Shown: positions 35,165 to 43,314 of the stretch, piece after piece
Layout: each line of letters opens with the position of its first letter
Numbering within the stretch: position 1 is the first letter of the stretch
Source: Streptosporangium carneum
Lineage (GTDB): Bacteria > Actinomycetota > Actinomycetes > Streptosporangiales > Streptosporangiaceae
Assembly: GCF_027922005.1 (NCBI RefSeq)
Contig: NZ_BSEV01000014.1
Coordinates: 62,001 to 126,000, forward strand
Length of the DNA: 64,000 bases
Direction of reading: 5' to 3'
The notes under the pieces: model-generated
Databases searched by the model: none
What the model was told of the DNA's origin: nothing
The model's input: the letters and a program-made list of their open reading frames with translations, nothing else
Program-made: the position numbers and the translations under genes

Positions 35165-35803
35165 ATGACCGAGACGATCGCAGGCGTCACCGTTCCCGAT
35201 TCGGCGCTCGCCAGGGAGGCTACCGAACTCGTCAGGGAGGCCGCGTCCCCCCTGCTGTACGACCACTCCCGCCGGGTGTACCTCTTCGGCTCCCTCCAGG
35301 GAAGGCGGCTCGGGCTGCGGGCGGACGCGGAGCTCCTCTACGTCGGCGCGATGTTCCACGACCTGGGGCTCACCGAGAAGTACCGGCGCGCCGACCAGCG
35401 TTTCGAACTCGACGGAGCGGACGAGGCACGCCGCTTCCTCAGCTCGCACGGCGTGCCGGAGGCCGACGTCCGCAAGGTGTGGGAGGCCGTCGCGCTGCAC
35501 ACGACGCCGGAGGTGCCCCACCGGCTGGAACCCGAGGTCGCGCTCGTGACCGCGGGCGTCGAGACCGACGTCCTCGGCATCGGGTACGGCGAGCTGGCGG
35601 CGGACGACGTGGCCGAGGTGGTCGCCGCGCATCCCCGTCCCGACTTCAAGCGACGAATCCTCCAGGCCTTCACCGAAGGCTTCAGAGACCGCCCCGACAC
35701 CACGTTCGGCACCGTCAACGCCGACGTCCTCGAGCATTTCGTCCCGGGCTTCAGGCACATCGACTTCGTCGACGTCATCCAGAACTCCGCCTGGCCCGAA
35801 TAG
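35165..35803 (+). CDS. HD-domain hydrolase (cyanamide hydratase-like)
   Basis: 212 residues with HD-superfamily metal ligands: a first His in YDHSRRVYLFG, the MFHDLGLT doublet (His-Asp) and later AVALHTTPEVPH. This arrangement and the small size match cyanamide hydratase-like HD proteins, which hydrate nitrile- or isonitrile-type substrates. ATG 35165 is preceded by GGAAGGAGA. Divergence from a GlxA regulator fits inducible detoxification. The actual substrate is unknown. Confidence 0.8.
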   Translation: MTETIAGVTVPDSALAREATELVREAASPLLYDHSRRVYLFGSLQGRRLGLRADAELLYVGAMFHDLGLTEKYRRADQRFELDGADEARRFLSSHGVPEADVRKVWEAVALHTTPEVPHRLEPEVALVTAGVETDVLGIGYGELAADDVAEVVAAHPRPDFKRRILQAFTEGFRDRPDTTFGTVNADVLEHFVPGFRHIDFVDVIQNSAWPE

Positions 35804-35817
35804 CCCGCCCGGCGGCC

Positions 35818-35854
35818 GCCCGCGCCGGGTGACACCGTACGCCCCGGCGCGGGC
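35818..35854 (+). terminator. hairpin after the HD hydrolase gene
   Basis: GCCCGCGCCGGG and CCCGGCGCGGGC form a perfect 12-pair stem around a 13-base loop, 14 bases after the stop codon. Confidence 0.6.
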
Positions 35855-35890
35855 TCGTGGCCGCCCTCCTGCTGCCCTACTCTTCTGATC

Positions 35891-37024
35891 GTGAGAAGCC
35901 CGCGGACGACGTGGAGACCGCTCCGGCGATCCCGCGTGGCCGACTCCCTGCTCGCGGCGTTCGTCTGGGCGTTCCAGGCGATGCTCATCTTCTCCACCGA
36001 CACGCTGACGCCCCCGCTTCCGGTGATGGTCGCGCTCGACACCGTCGCCTCGGCCGCCCTGCTGTGGCGTCGCGACCGGCCGTTCACCGTACTGGCGGTC
36101 ACCACGGCCTGCCATCTGGTCACCGTCGTGACCGGCCAGAACACCTGGGTCTCCCTCGCGGCGACGTGCGCGCTCTACTCCGTCGGCCGGTACGGCGCGA
36201 CGCGTCGCGCCTGGATCGTGGCGCTGGCCTTCGACTTCGTCATGAGCGCCGCCGCCCAGCTCCTCCATCTCACCGGCGGCGAGAGGCCCGCGGTGACGGG
36301 AACGGTCGGGGCGCTGGTCTTCGTCGGGCTCGGCCAGTTGCTGCGGTTCCGCCGGGAGCTGGCGGAGCGCGCGCGGGCCGAGCTGGCCGAGGCCGCCGTG
36401 CGGGCCGAGCGCCGCCGGATCGCCCGGGAGCTGCACGACGTGGTGGCCCACCACATCACCACGATGAACGTGCTGGTCGGCGCGGCGCGCACGACCATGT
36501 CCCAACACCCCGAACAGGCCAGGGAGACCCTGCTCACCGCGGAGCGGACCGGGCGCGAGGCCATGGCGGAGATGCGGCAGCTGCTGCACGTGCTGCGCGC
36601 CGACGACGGCTCCGCCGCGGCGTCCGCCGGGTACGGCGCGGCCGCGCTGCCCGCGCTGGTCGCCAGGGTCAGGGGGGCGGGGCTGCCCGTCGAGCTGGTG
36701 GTGGCCGGCGACCCCGTCGAGGTAGGCCCCGTGGTCGACCACACGCTCTACCGGGTCGTCCAGGAGGCCCTGACCAACGTCGGCAAGCACGCGGACGGCG
36801 CGCGGGCGAGCGTCAGGATCGTCTACGAACCGGGAGCCGTCGAGGTCGAGGTGCTCGACGACGGCCCCGGGGCGGACGTCGCCGAAGGAGGCTTCGGCCT
36901 GGACGGGATGGCCGAGCGGGTGACGGCCTGCGGCGGGCTGCTGCGGGCGGGCCCACGCCCCGAGGGAGGCTTCGAGGTCCGCGCCCGCATTCCCCTGACC
37001 GCCGCGGAGGGGAGGACGACATGA
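35891..37024 (+). CDS. orphan two-component sensor histidine kinase (HisKA_3/NarL-type)
   Basis: 377 residues with an N-terminal membrane domain of about four to five helices and a C-terminal kinase. The phosphoacceptor is in RRIARELHDVVAHH, the N-box in VVQEALTNVGKHA, and the G-box in GFGLDGMAERV. Such kinases normally pair with a LuxR-type response regulator gene starting at an ATGA overlap. Here ATGA is present at 37021-37024, but the frame it opens ends after 42 codons and lacks any receiver-domain sequence. GTG 35891 is the start, with no clear ribosome site. Confidence 0.9.
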   Translation: MRSPRTTWRPLRRSRVADSLLAAFVWAFQAMLIFSTDTLTPPLPVMVALDTVASAALLWRRDRPFTVLAVTTACHLVTVVTGQNTWVSLAATCALYSVGRYGATRRAWIVALAFDFVMSAAAQLLHLTGGERPAVTGTVGALVFVGLGQLLRFRRELAERARAELAEAAVRAERRRIARELHDVVAHHITTMNVLVGAARTTMSQHPEQARETLLTAERTGREAMAEMRQLLHVLRADDGSAAASAGYGAAALPALVARVRGAGLPVELVVAGDPVEVGPVVDHTLYRVVQEALTNVGKHADGARASVRIVYEPGAVEVEVLDDGPGADVAEGGFGLDGMAERVTACGGLLRAGPRPEGGFEVRARIPLTAAEGRTT

Positions 37025-37390
37025 TCGGGATCCCCGCCGCGGACGCGACCGTCGGAGCGGGCCGCCCCCGGGGGATGGCGCCCCATTTTGATCGGGGCTG
37101 TCGACCTACCACCAAAACATCGCCGACCGCATTCTTTCCGTACGAATGAGCTTTACCGAAGAGCGAATCAGGAACTCCCTTACATACCTCGACGTGACGT
37201 GAAATCAGACGCCTGCCCACCGTGCCGCCGCAAAGAAAAGCGCAGGCCAGACCTCGTCGGCCCGGCGACGGCGGAAGGAAGATCTACGAGGCTCGGGTTT
37301 CAGCCGCAAAGGCGTTAATGTAGATTAATAGCGGTTGGCAGTCTTTTAGTAGATCCTTGAGATCTCCCGCAGATTCCCTGGGGGTGCGTC
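37025..37390. other. less GC-rich 366-bp region: likely junction and promoter of the vWA module
   Basis: From about 37085 the sequence shifts from extremely GC-rich to clearly lower GC. A 42-codon frame from the ATG at 37021 ends at 37149 and resembles nothing. TTGGCA (37335-37340) and TGAGAT (37358-37363), 17 bases apart, are a possible promoter for the gene at 37391. No tRNA or repeat marking an attachment site was seen. Confidence 0.4.
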
Positions 37391-38224
37391 TTGCGATCAA
37401 CGAACAAACTACCTCCGATTTTCCTCTGCGCCGCCATGCTCGGCGCCTTCCTCACCGGATGCACCACCGACCCTCTTGACGAAATGCGGAAAAAAGTCGT
37501 CCAGAACGCGTCGAAGTTCGAAAAGTTTTGCGAGAAATACTCCTCCTCCCTGTACGTGGGACTTGATGTCTCGGGTTCGAGCCGGGACGAGGATCTCCTC
37601 CAAAGCCGTCGTTCGACGATCCGCGACCTGCTGACCCTCACCGCCCTCTGCGGCGCGTCAAGAGAGCTCGGTTCCAATCAGGTGCGCGTCGTGGCGTTCG
37701 CCGACTCCGCGGCCGGCGAACAGGTGCTCTACAAATCCCCCTTGGAGTACAAGGGCGCGACCGCCAACGCACAGCTGCGAAGGACGCCCGAGGCCCTCGT
37801 GGGCGCGATGGAGAAGATCGACCGGCAACTGAAGGCGGCACTGCAAAAACCGCCGGGTCAGACGTCTGACGTGCTTGCCCAGTTCGGAGAGGCGGCGGAG
37901 TTCCAGGCACAGCTTTCCGGAGATCCACGGACACGCATTGCGATCTTGACAGACGGCGTCCACACCGCCCCGCCCGTCAACCTCAACAGGCAGGACCTGG
38001 ATGTCGGGGAGGCGCTCAAACTCGCCGACCATCTCACCCCGCCACGCCTGAAGGACAGCGAGGTGACCGTCATCGGAATAGGCAGAACCGAGGGCGCCCC
38101 GGCCCCTACCGAGTACACGAACGTCATCAAATCCTTCTGGGCGGCGACGTGCACGCGCACAGGAGCCGCCTGTTCCATGGTCACCGATCTTTCCATCCCG
38201 GATGGGGCTCAGCTCTGGGAGTGA
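37391..38224 (+). CDS. vWA-domain lipoprotein (module gene 1)
   Basis: 277 residues. A signal peptide ends in lipobox LTGC with Cys24, so the protein should be anchored to the outer face of the membrane. A vWA-like domain follows: the MIDAS motif DVSGS at 59-63, a candidate MIDAS Thr in QTSD at 157-160 and ILTDG with Asp188. All three MIDAS segments are present, which supports metal-dependent ligand binding. TTG 37391 is preceded by GGGGGTG. It leads a five-gene module; the next gene begins 20 bases after its stop. Confidence 0.7.
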   Translation: MRSTNKLPPIFLCAAMLGAFLTGCTTDPLDEMRKKVVQNASKFEKFCEKYSSSLYVGLDVSGSSRDEDLLQSRRSTIRDLLTLTALCGASRELGSNQVRVVAFADSAAGEQVLYKSPLEYKGATANAQLRRTPEALVGAMEKIDRQLKAALQKPPGQTSDVLAQFGEAAEFQAQLSGDPRTRIAILTDGVHTAPPVNLNRQDLDVGEALKLADHLTPPRLKDSEVTVIGIGRTEGAPAPTEYTNVIKSFWAATCTRTGAACSMVTDLSIPDGAQLWE

Positions 38225-38244
38225 CAAATCAAGGAACAGAAAAA

Positions 38245-39318
38245 ATGGCTACGAAACTTTTTTCCGACCCCATCGTCAAGCGGGCGGAGAGAACCTCTCT
38301 GTCGATGGTCGAGAGGGCGTCCGCGGTCCCGGCGCCGGAGCTCCGCTTCTACATCGAGGACCAGCACGACCTCGTCGGTCAGAGCCAGCAGGATCTGTTC
38401 AACGCCGAGGGAGAGGCCAAGGCGCGAAAACCTTCCGCGAAGGCGGCGGGGCTCGCCACGGCTGCGGACGCCCAAAGACAACGCCTCGCGGACCATGCCC
38501 GGATAATCGTCGCCCGTCAGGAACGGCTGGAAAGAGCCGAGTCGGTGCTCAGCCCGCTGACGACGCGTTCCTCGCACAGCACGTTCAAGTACTGGGCCAC
38601 GATCATAGCGTTGCTGTTCGGAGATGTGGCCGGCCTCACAGGAGCGGCCCTCTCCTCGGGCGAGTCACCCTATATCGCGTTCATGCAGTCGCTCGCCGTC
38701 GCGGCCGCCACCATCGCGGTGGGCAACAGCATAGGAACCTATTTCAAGCACATCCTCGAGGCCAGAAAGCGGGAGAAGGCTCGGCTCACCGCACAGGAAG
38801 AGGAGTTCTCACCGCTTTTCGACGGCTCCCACGGACCGATGACACTCCTCATGATCATAGGAGCGATTGCGATTCTTCTCATCGTCGTCGGCATCGGCGG
38901 GCTGCGGATGATGGCCAACAACCAAGTCACCGGAATAGTGTTCGGGGCCTTCGCCGGGGCGGTGGCCCTGGGTTCCATGTTCAACGCCTTCCATCACGCG
39001 TGCGAGGTTTCCGACAAACTGGATAAATACGAGACGGCCTACGCGCGCGCACGCCGGGAAGAGCGGAGGATCCTGCGTCGCGGCCCCATCTACAAGCAGG
39101 CCAAGCTGGCCTCGATCTCCGAGAGCATCCGGACCCAAGCTCAGCTCGAGGGCGCGGGAGCCCATGCCTGGGCAAAGGTCGGCGGATTCGAAACGCTGAT
39201 CAACAACCCCGGCCTCGCCGGCCATGGGCGGCGGTACGAGGAAGGTTCACCGGAGCCCGTCGTTCCGGCTCCGCGCTCCGACCAGAGCACCGCACCCAGT
39301 GATCAGAGATCAAGGTGA
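38245..39318 (+). CDS. four-helix integral membrane protein (module gene 2)
   Basis: 357 residues, no recognised family. A charged, coiled-coil-prone N-terminal region (about 1-110, rich in Ala/Glu/Arg) precedes four membrane helices at roughly 113-135, 145-166, 197-221 and 228-248. A second charged helical tail of about 110 residues follows. The loop between helices 2 and 3 is only about 30 residues, so it does not match MotA/ExbB/ZorA motors. ATG 38245 has AAGGAA upstream. Position suggests it links the cytosolic vWA protein to the envelope components. Confidence 0.65.
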   Translation: MATKLFSDPIVKRAERTSLSMVERASAVPAPELRFYIEDQHDLVGQSQQDLFNAEGEAKARKPSAKAAGLATAADAQRQRLADHARIIVARQERLERAESVLSPLTTRSSHSTFKYWATIIALLFGDVAGLTGAALSSGESPYIAFMQSLAVAAATIAVGNSIGTYFKHILEARKREKARLTAQEEEFSPLFDGSHGPMTLLMIIGAIAILLIVVGIGGLRMMANNQVTGIVFGAFAGAVALGSMFNAFHHACEVSDKLDKYETAYARARREERRILRRGPIYKQAKLASISESIRTQAQLEGAGAHAWAKVGGFETLINNPGLAGHGRRYEEGSPEPVVPAPRSDQSTAPSDQRSR

Positions 39319-39333
39319 CGGAGGGACGCCGAG

Positions 39334-40116
39334 ATGACTTTCAAACAGCGCTTCCGCGCCCCTCGTTTCATCGAGCCGAAGTCGTCCAGATGGAGCAGGC
39401 TGTTCGGGGAAACCAGCCCCTGGTCAGGGGAGGCCCTCTGGTTCAGGGGTGACCTGGAGGGAAACTGGCGACATCGCCGGCTCGGCGGGAAACCACCGGG
39501 GATCCAGCTTCCCGCCACCTCTCCGTGCCCGCACGACCCCACACTGGTCATGGTGGTCTTCGACGACTCCGGTTCGGTGATCGGCAGCAACGACCCGATC
39601 GGCAACCGGTACGAGGAGACCAGGGTCGCCGTCGAAAAACTCGCGCGTGCCTGCAAGTGCTATCGCCATGAAATAGCGGTCCTCCACTTCGATCGGGGCA
39701 CCGGTGGCGACGTGGCTCCGTGCAGACTCGATCGACGAGGCCGTCGGCTGATCAACCAGGGGCTCGCCAAACCCCTTGAGGTGCTGTCGGGTTACGGAAC
39801 CAGCGAGCTCACTTCGGTGCTCGCCGACGCGGGTCACCTCGCCGTCCAGAGGCCGCGTCACCGCAGGGTCCTGATCGTCTTCTCCGACTACGAGCTCACG
39901 GACCCGAACCCGGGTTGGGTGCTCAAGCAACTCTGCCATTTCCCCGCGGAGGTCCACGCGGTGGTGCTGGGCTCCCCGCCCCCTGATCAGCTCATGAACA
40001 ATCCAGCGGTCGCGGTGACGTCCATCACCTGGAGCAGTCCCCGCGGAGCGGTGGCGCGCACGCTGTTCCAGGCGATCGTCAACGTTCCAGCCCGTTATGA
40101 AAGGCAGGGGACATGA
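39334..40116 (+). CDS. cytosolic vWA-domain protein (module gene 3)
   Basis: 260 residues with no signal peptide. The vWA domain starts near 70 (LVMVVFDDSGSV) with MIDAS Asp77-Ser79-Ser81; the Thr of GYGTSELTSVL and the Asp of VFSDYELTD complete the metal site. The N-terminal 60 residues are basic and Trp-rich. It begins 15 bases after the membrane protein gene and overlaps the OmpA gene by ATGA. With a second vWA protein outside the membrane, one MIDAS protein lies on each side. Confidence 0.7.
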   Translation: MTFKQRFRAPRFIEPKSSRWSRLFGETSPWSGEALWFRGDLEGNWRHRRLGGKPPGIQLPATSPCPHDPTLVMVVFDDSGSVIGSNDPIGNRYEETRVAVEKLARACKCYRHEIAVLHFDRGTGGDVAPCRLDRRGRRLINQGLAKPLEVLSGYGTSELTSVLADAGHLAVQRPRHRRVLIVFSDYELTDPNPGWVLKQLCHFPAEVHAVVLGSPPPDQLMNNPAVAVTSITWSSPRGAVARTLFQAIVNVPARYERQGT

Positions 40117-40661
40117 CCGCCTCCGCCTTACCCGGGCACGTTTCACTCGTTCCCGGCGCGCTTCTCCTCACCGGGCTGACCGCCGTCCTGCTCGCTGGTT
40201 GCGGCGGAGAGGAGAAAGCCGTGCCGCCGCCCACATTCATCTCCCAGTCCGTCGCCCCGACCGGGGCCGAGGTTCCTTGGTGGCAGGTCACTCCTCCCTC
40301 CGCGCCCCGGCCCCAGACGACGACGAGCATTCCCGCGGAGACGCTTTTCGAGCCGGGATCCTGGACACTCTCGCCACAGGCGAAGACCGTCCTCGACAAA
40401 ATCGCCAAAAACGCCGCCGAGGGTGACGGCGTCAAAATCATAGTCAGTGCCCACACCGACAGCGACGGCGAGCCTGACTACAACCAGGATCTTTCTGAGA
40501 AACGCGCCACGGCAGTGGCCGCCTGGCTGGGCCAGCATGGGGTGAGCAAAAAGCAGATCATCGCCAAGGGGTGGGGGGAGACACTTCCCCTCGCTCCGAA
40601 CACCAGCACGGAGAACAAAGCCAAGAACCGGCGCGTCGAGATCACCGTCAAAGAATCATGA
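40113..40661 (+). CDS. OmpA-domain lipoprotein (module gene 4)
   Basis: 182 residues. Signal peptide with lipobox LAGC at Cys30, a Pro/Ser/Thr linker, then an OmpA C-terminal domain at about 80-182. Peptidoglycan-binding landmarks are SAHTDSDGEPDYNQDLSEKR and KNRRVEITV, including the Asp and Arg that bind diaminopimelate in OmpA. It should tether the complex to the wall. ATG 40113 overlaps the vWA gene stop by ATGA, showing translational coupling. Confidence 0.85.
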   Translation: MTASALPGHVSLVPGALLLTGLTAVLLAGCGGEEKAVPPPTFISQSVAPTGAEVPWWQVTPPSAPRPQTTTSIPAETLFEPGSWTLSPQAKTVLDKIAKNAAEGDGVKIIVSAHTDSDGEPDYNQDLSEKRATAVAAWLGQHGVSKKQIIAKGWGETLPLAPNTSTENKAKNRRVEITVKES

Positions 40662-40758
40662 CGGCATCGGCGGCGACCGGAGCCGTCACGGCGCTTCCGC
40701 GCCCGTGTTTCTCATCGTGTGAAACGGCGCGAGGACGTTCTCAAAGAGGTGAGCTTCG

Positions 40759-41634
40759 ATGAGACAACCAAGTCACGGCGCCTGCGCGATCGCCTTCCTG
40801 GCACTTCTCAGCTGGTTGCCCGCACCTCTCTCAGCCACCGTCCGTCGTCCGGCTTCTGCCATCACATTTCAGGTCGAGTCAACCCAAGGGTGGCAGCGAA
40901 CCCCCATGAGACTGACCGCCGGGGAGCACTACTCCGTTTCGTACGTTTCACAGAAATGGACCGTTGACTACCGGAACTTCGATTACGTCGACGCCCGAGG
41001 CTATCCGCCCGGCACAGACTCCAAAATATACCAGCCGTGCAAGATCACCCCTGGCTGGCCGTACGCGCTGCTTCTCGGCAGGGTGTCGGGCAGCGATCCG
41101 CTGCCCATCGGCGACGACAGAGTTCTCACCGCGAAAAGAAGCGGCCACCTCTGGCTTCGCATTCATGACCGGGACGCCTGTCTCGGCGACAACAAAGGAT
41201 CCGTGCTGGTGAAAATCACGAAACTCCAGAACGAGGTCCAGCGCGACAGGAATCTCAGCGAACTCCCTCAGGTCTCCGGAGGGGCCCAGCACGGTCCGGC
41301 CGACGTCAACGGTCAGCGATATGCGAACAGCGTCATACTCGAGGTCGGTTCCTGGTGGCCGACCCCGACGAACGCGGTCGAGTACAACCTGTCGCGTCAC
41401 TGGAGTGACCTGCACGCCACGGTCGGCGTCAGTGACGACGCGCCGGCCGACACCAGAATGCGATTCGAAGCCTGGGCTGACAACCGCCGGCTGTACCGCA
41501 AGGAACTGGGCCTCGGCCAGTCAGACGTGATGGATCTCGACGTGAGCGGTGTGCTGCGTCTGAGACTTCAGGCGACCCTCATCAGCGGCGAGTACGCCAA
41601 TGCGGTGTGGGGGGACGCCGCCGTAGGCGGATGA
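40759..41634 (+). CDS. secreted lectin-like protein: PA-IL/LecA-like domain plus NPCBM domain (module gene 5)
   Basis: 291 residues with a signal peptide (about 1-26). Residues 37-155 resemble the LecA (PA-IL) galactophilic lectin fold: WTVDYRNFDYV, the C-terminal LRIHDRDACLGDNKGSV lines up with the LecA calcium loop, giving Asp137, Asp144 and Asn145 as likely calcium/sugar ligands. Residues about 188-289 match the NPCBM carbohydrate-binding pattern (YANSVILEVG, HATVGVSDDA, VSGVLRLRLQATL). ATG 40759 follows GAGGTG. It trails the OmpA gene by 97 bases on the same strand. Confidence 0.65.
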   Translation: MRQPSHGACAIAFLALLSWLPAPLSATVRRPASAITFQVESTQGWQRTPMRLTAGEHYSVSYVSQKWTVDYRNFDYVDARGYPPGTDSKIYQPCKITPGWPYALLLGRVSGSDPLPIGDDRVLTAKRSGHLWLRIHDRDACLGDNKGSVLVKITKLQNEVQRDRNLSELPQVSGGAQHGPADVNGQRYANSVILEVGSWWPTPTNAVEYNLSRHWSDLHATVGVSDDAPADTRMRFEAWADNRRLYRKELGLGQSDVMDLDVSGVLRLRLQATLISGEYANAVWGDAAVGG

Positions 41635-41722
41635 CGCCTGTCAAATGTGAGACCCCGGCGTTTCGACCTTGTCCCATCCGGGGACGGCACTGCCTCTCCT
41701 CTCCCGCAGGAGTCCGCGTCAG

Positions 41723-43126
41723 TCAGAGTTCGAAGCGGGCGACGCGGCGGAGCTTGTTGGCCGCGTCCAGGGCGGCGACCTTGTAGGACTCGGCCAGGGT
41801 CGGGTAGTTGAAGACCGCGTCCACCAGGTAGTCGACCGTGCCGCCGCAGCCCATCACCGCCTGGCCGATGTGCAGCAGCTCGGTGGCGCCGGTGCCGAAG
41901 ACGTGCACCCCCAGCAACGCCCGGCTCTCCGGGGAGACCAGCAGCTTCAGCATGCCGTAGGTGTCACCGATGATCTGCCCGCGCGCCAGTTCGCGGTAGC
42001 GGGCGATGCCCACCTCGAACGGGACGTGGGAGTGGGTGAGGTCCTCCTCGGTCCTGCCGATGAAGCTGATCTCGGGGATGGTGTAGATGCCGATCGGCTG
42101 CAGGTGGTGGATGCCGGGCAGCGGCTCGCCGCAGGCGTGGTGGGCGGCGATGCGGCCCTGCTCCATGGAGGTCGCCGCCAGCGAGGGGAAGCCGATGACG
42201 TCGCCCACCGCGTAGATGTGCTCGGCGGCGGTGCGGTAGTGCTCGTCGACGCCGATCCGGCCGCGCCCGTCGGCGACCAGTCCCGCGTTCTCCAGGGCGA
42301 GGGCGCCGGTCATGCCCTCCCGTCCCGCCGAGTACATCACGGTCTCGGCGGGGATCTTCTTGCCGCTCTCCAGGACGGTCAGCGCGCCGCGTGAGCGTTT
42401 CTCCACCGCCGCGACCGTCTCGCCGAACCAGAAGGTCACCGCCAGGTCCCGCAGGTGGTACTTCAGCGCCTCCACGATCTCCAGATCGCAGAAGTCCAGC
42501 ATGCGCTCGCGCCGCTCGACCACCGTCACCTTCGTGCCCAGCGCGGCGAACATCGAGGCGTACTCGATGCCGATCACCCCGGCCCCGACCACGACCATCG
42601 AGTCCGGCACGTCCCGCAGGTGCAGGATGCCGTCGGAGTCGATGATCGTGTGCTCGTCGAACTCCACGGAGGCCGGACGCGCCGGTTTGGTCCCGGTGGC
42701 GATGATGATCTTCTCCGCGGTGACCTTGAGCTCCTGCCCCTTGTCGTCGACCACGGCCACGGTGTGCGGGTCGACGAAGTGGCCCAGGCCGTGCAGCAGC
42801 GCGACGTGGTTGCGCGACAGCTGGCTGCGGATCACGTCCACCTCGCGCCCCACCACGTGCTGGGTGCGGATCCCCAGGTCCGCCGCCGTGATCTCGTCCT
42901 TGACCCGGTAGCTCTGGCCGTACATGCCGCGTTGGTTGAGGCCTGTCAGGTGCAGGACGGCCTCGCGCAACGTCTTGGAGGGAATGGTGCCGGTGTTGAT
43001 GCAGACACCGCCGATCATGTTGCGGCGTTCGACCACGGCGACGCGTCGCTCCAGCTTCGCCGCCGCGATCGCCGCTTTCTGCCCACCCGGCCCCGAACCC
43101 ACGACGAGAACATCGAAGTCCCACAT
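41723..43126 (-). CDS. sthA: Si-specific NAD(P)+ transhydrogenase
   Basis: Soluble flavoprotein of 467 residues that passes hydride between NADPH and NAD. FAD motif VVGSGPGGQKAA is at the N-terminus, GGVCINTGTIPSKTLRE follows, then the NAD-binding VVVGAGVIGIEYAS and the C-terminal interface domain. The disulfide pair of lipoamide dehydrogenases is missing (C-x4-T instead of C-x4-C), which is the SthA hallmark. ATG 43126 is chosen; with no ribosome site and a palindrome 13 bases upstream, the mRNA may be leaderless. Confidence 0.92.
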   Translation of the reverse strand: MWDFDVLVVGSGPGGQKAAIAAAKLERRVAVVERRNMIGGVCINTGTIPSKTLREAVLHLTGLNQRGMYGQSYRVKDEITAADLGIRTQHVVGREVDVIRSQLSRNHVALLHGLGHFVDPHTVAVVDDKGQELKVTAEKIIIATGTKPARPASVEFDEHTIIDSDGILHLRDVPDSMVVVGAGVIGIEYASMFAALGTKVTVVERRERMLDFCDLEIVEALKYHLRDLAVTFWFGETVAAVEKRSRGALTVLESGKKIPAETVMYSAGREGMTGALALENAGLVADGRGRIGVDEHYRTAAEHIYAVGDVIGFPSLAATSMEQGRIAAHHACGEPLPGIHHLQPIGIYTIPEISFIGRTEEDLTHSHVPFEVGIARYRELARGQIIGDTYGMLKLLVSPESRALLGVHVFGTGATELLHIGQAVMGCGGTVDYLVDAVFNYPTLAESYKVAALDAANKLRRVARFEL

Positions 43127-43138
43127 ATAACCCAGTGT

Positions 43139-43155
43139 GAACGCCTCAGGCGTTC
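43139..43155. promoter_or_regulatory. palindromic operator upstream of sthA
   Basis: GAACGCCT-C-AGGCGTTC is a perfect inverted repeat with one-base centre, 13-29 bases before the sthA start, where a -10/-35 region would be if the transcript is leaderless. This placement suggests repression. Confidence 0.5.
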
Positions 43156-43314
43156 TCAACCAGGCCCCAGCCCAGGTCCGCGACCCGCGCAGCGGGAAGA
43201 CCTCTCATGTCCGTCGCCTGAGGCCCGCGGCGGAGTCCGCCGTCCCCGTCGAAGGTCCGTGCGGCTTCGTGTCAGGCGATGACCGATCGCGCTCGCGACA
43301 CGCCCGGGCGATCG

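Noticed and set aside
37391..41634. Zorya-type antiphage system (OmpA-domain plus membrane protein)
   Set aside because: The membrane protein has a short helix 2-3 loop and no MotA/ZorA pattern, and the OmpA protein is a lipoprotein rather than a ZorB-like single-pass stator. No helicase or nuclease gene is present.
41723..43126. Lipoamide dehydrogenase or other disulfide oxidoreductase
   Set aside because: The second active-site Cys is Thr (C-x4-T), so no redox disulfide can form. This matches SthA.
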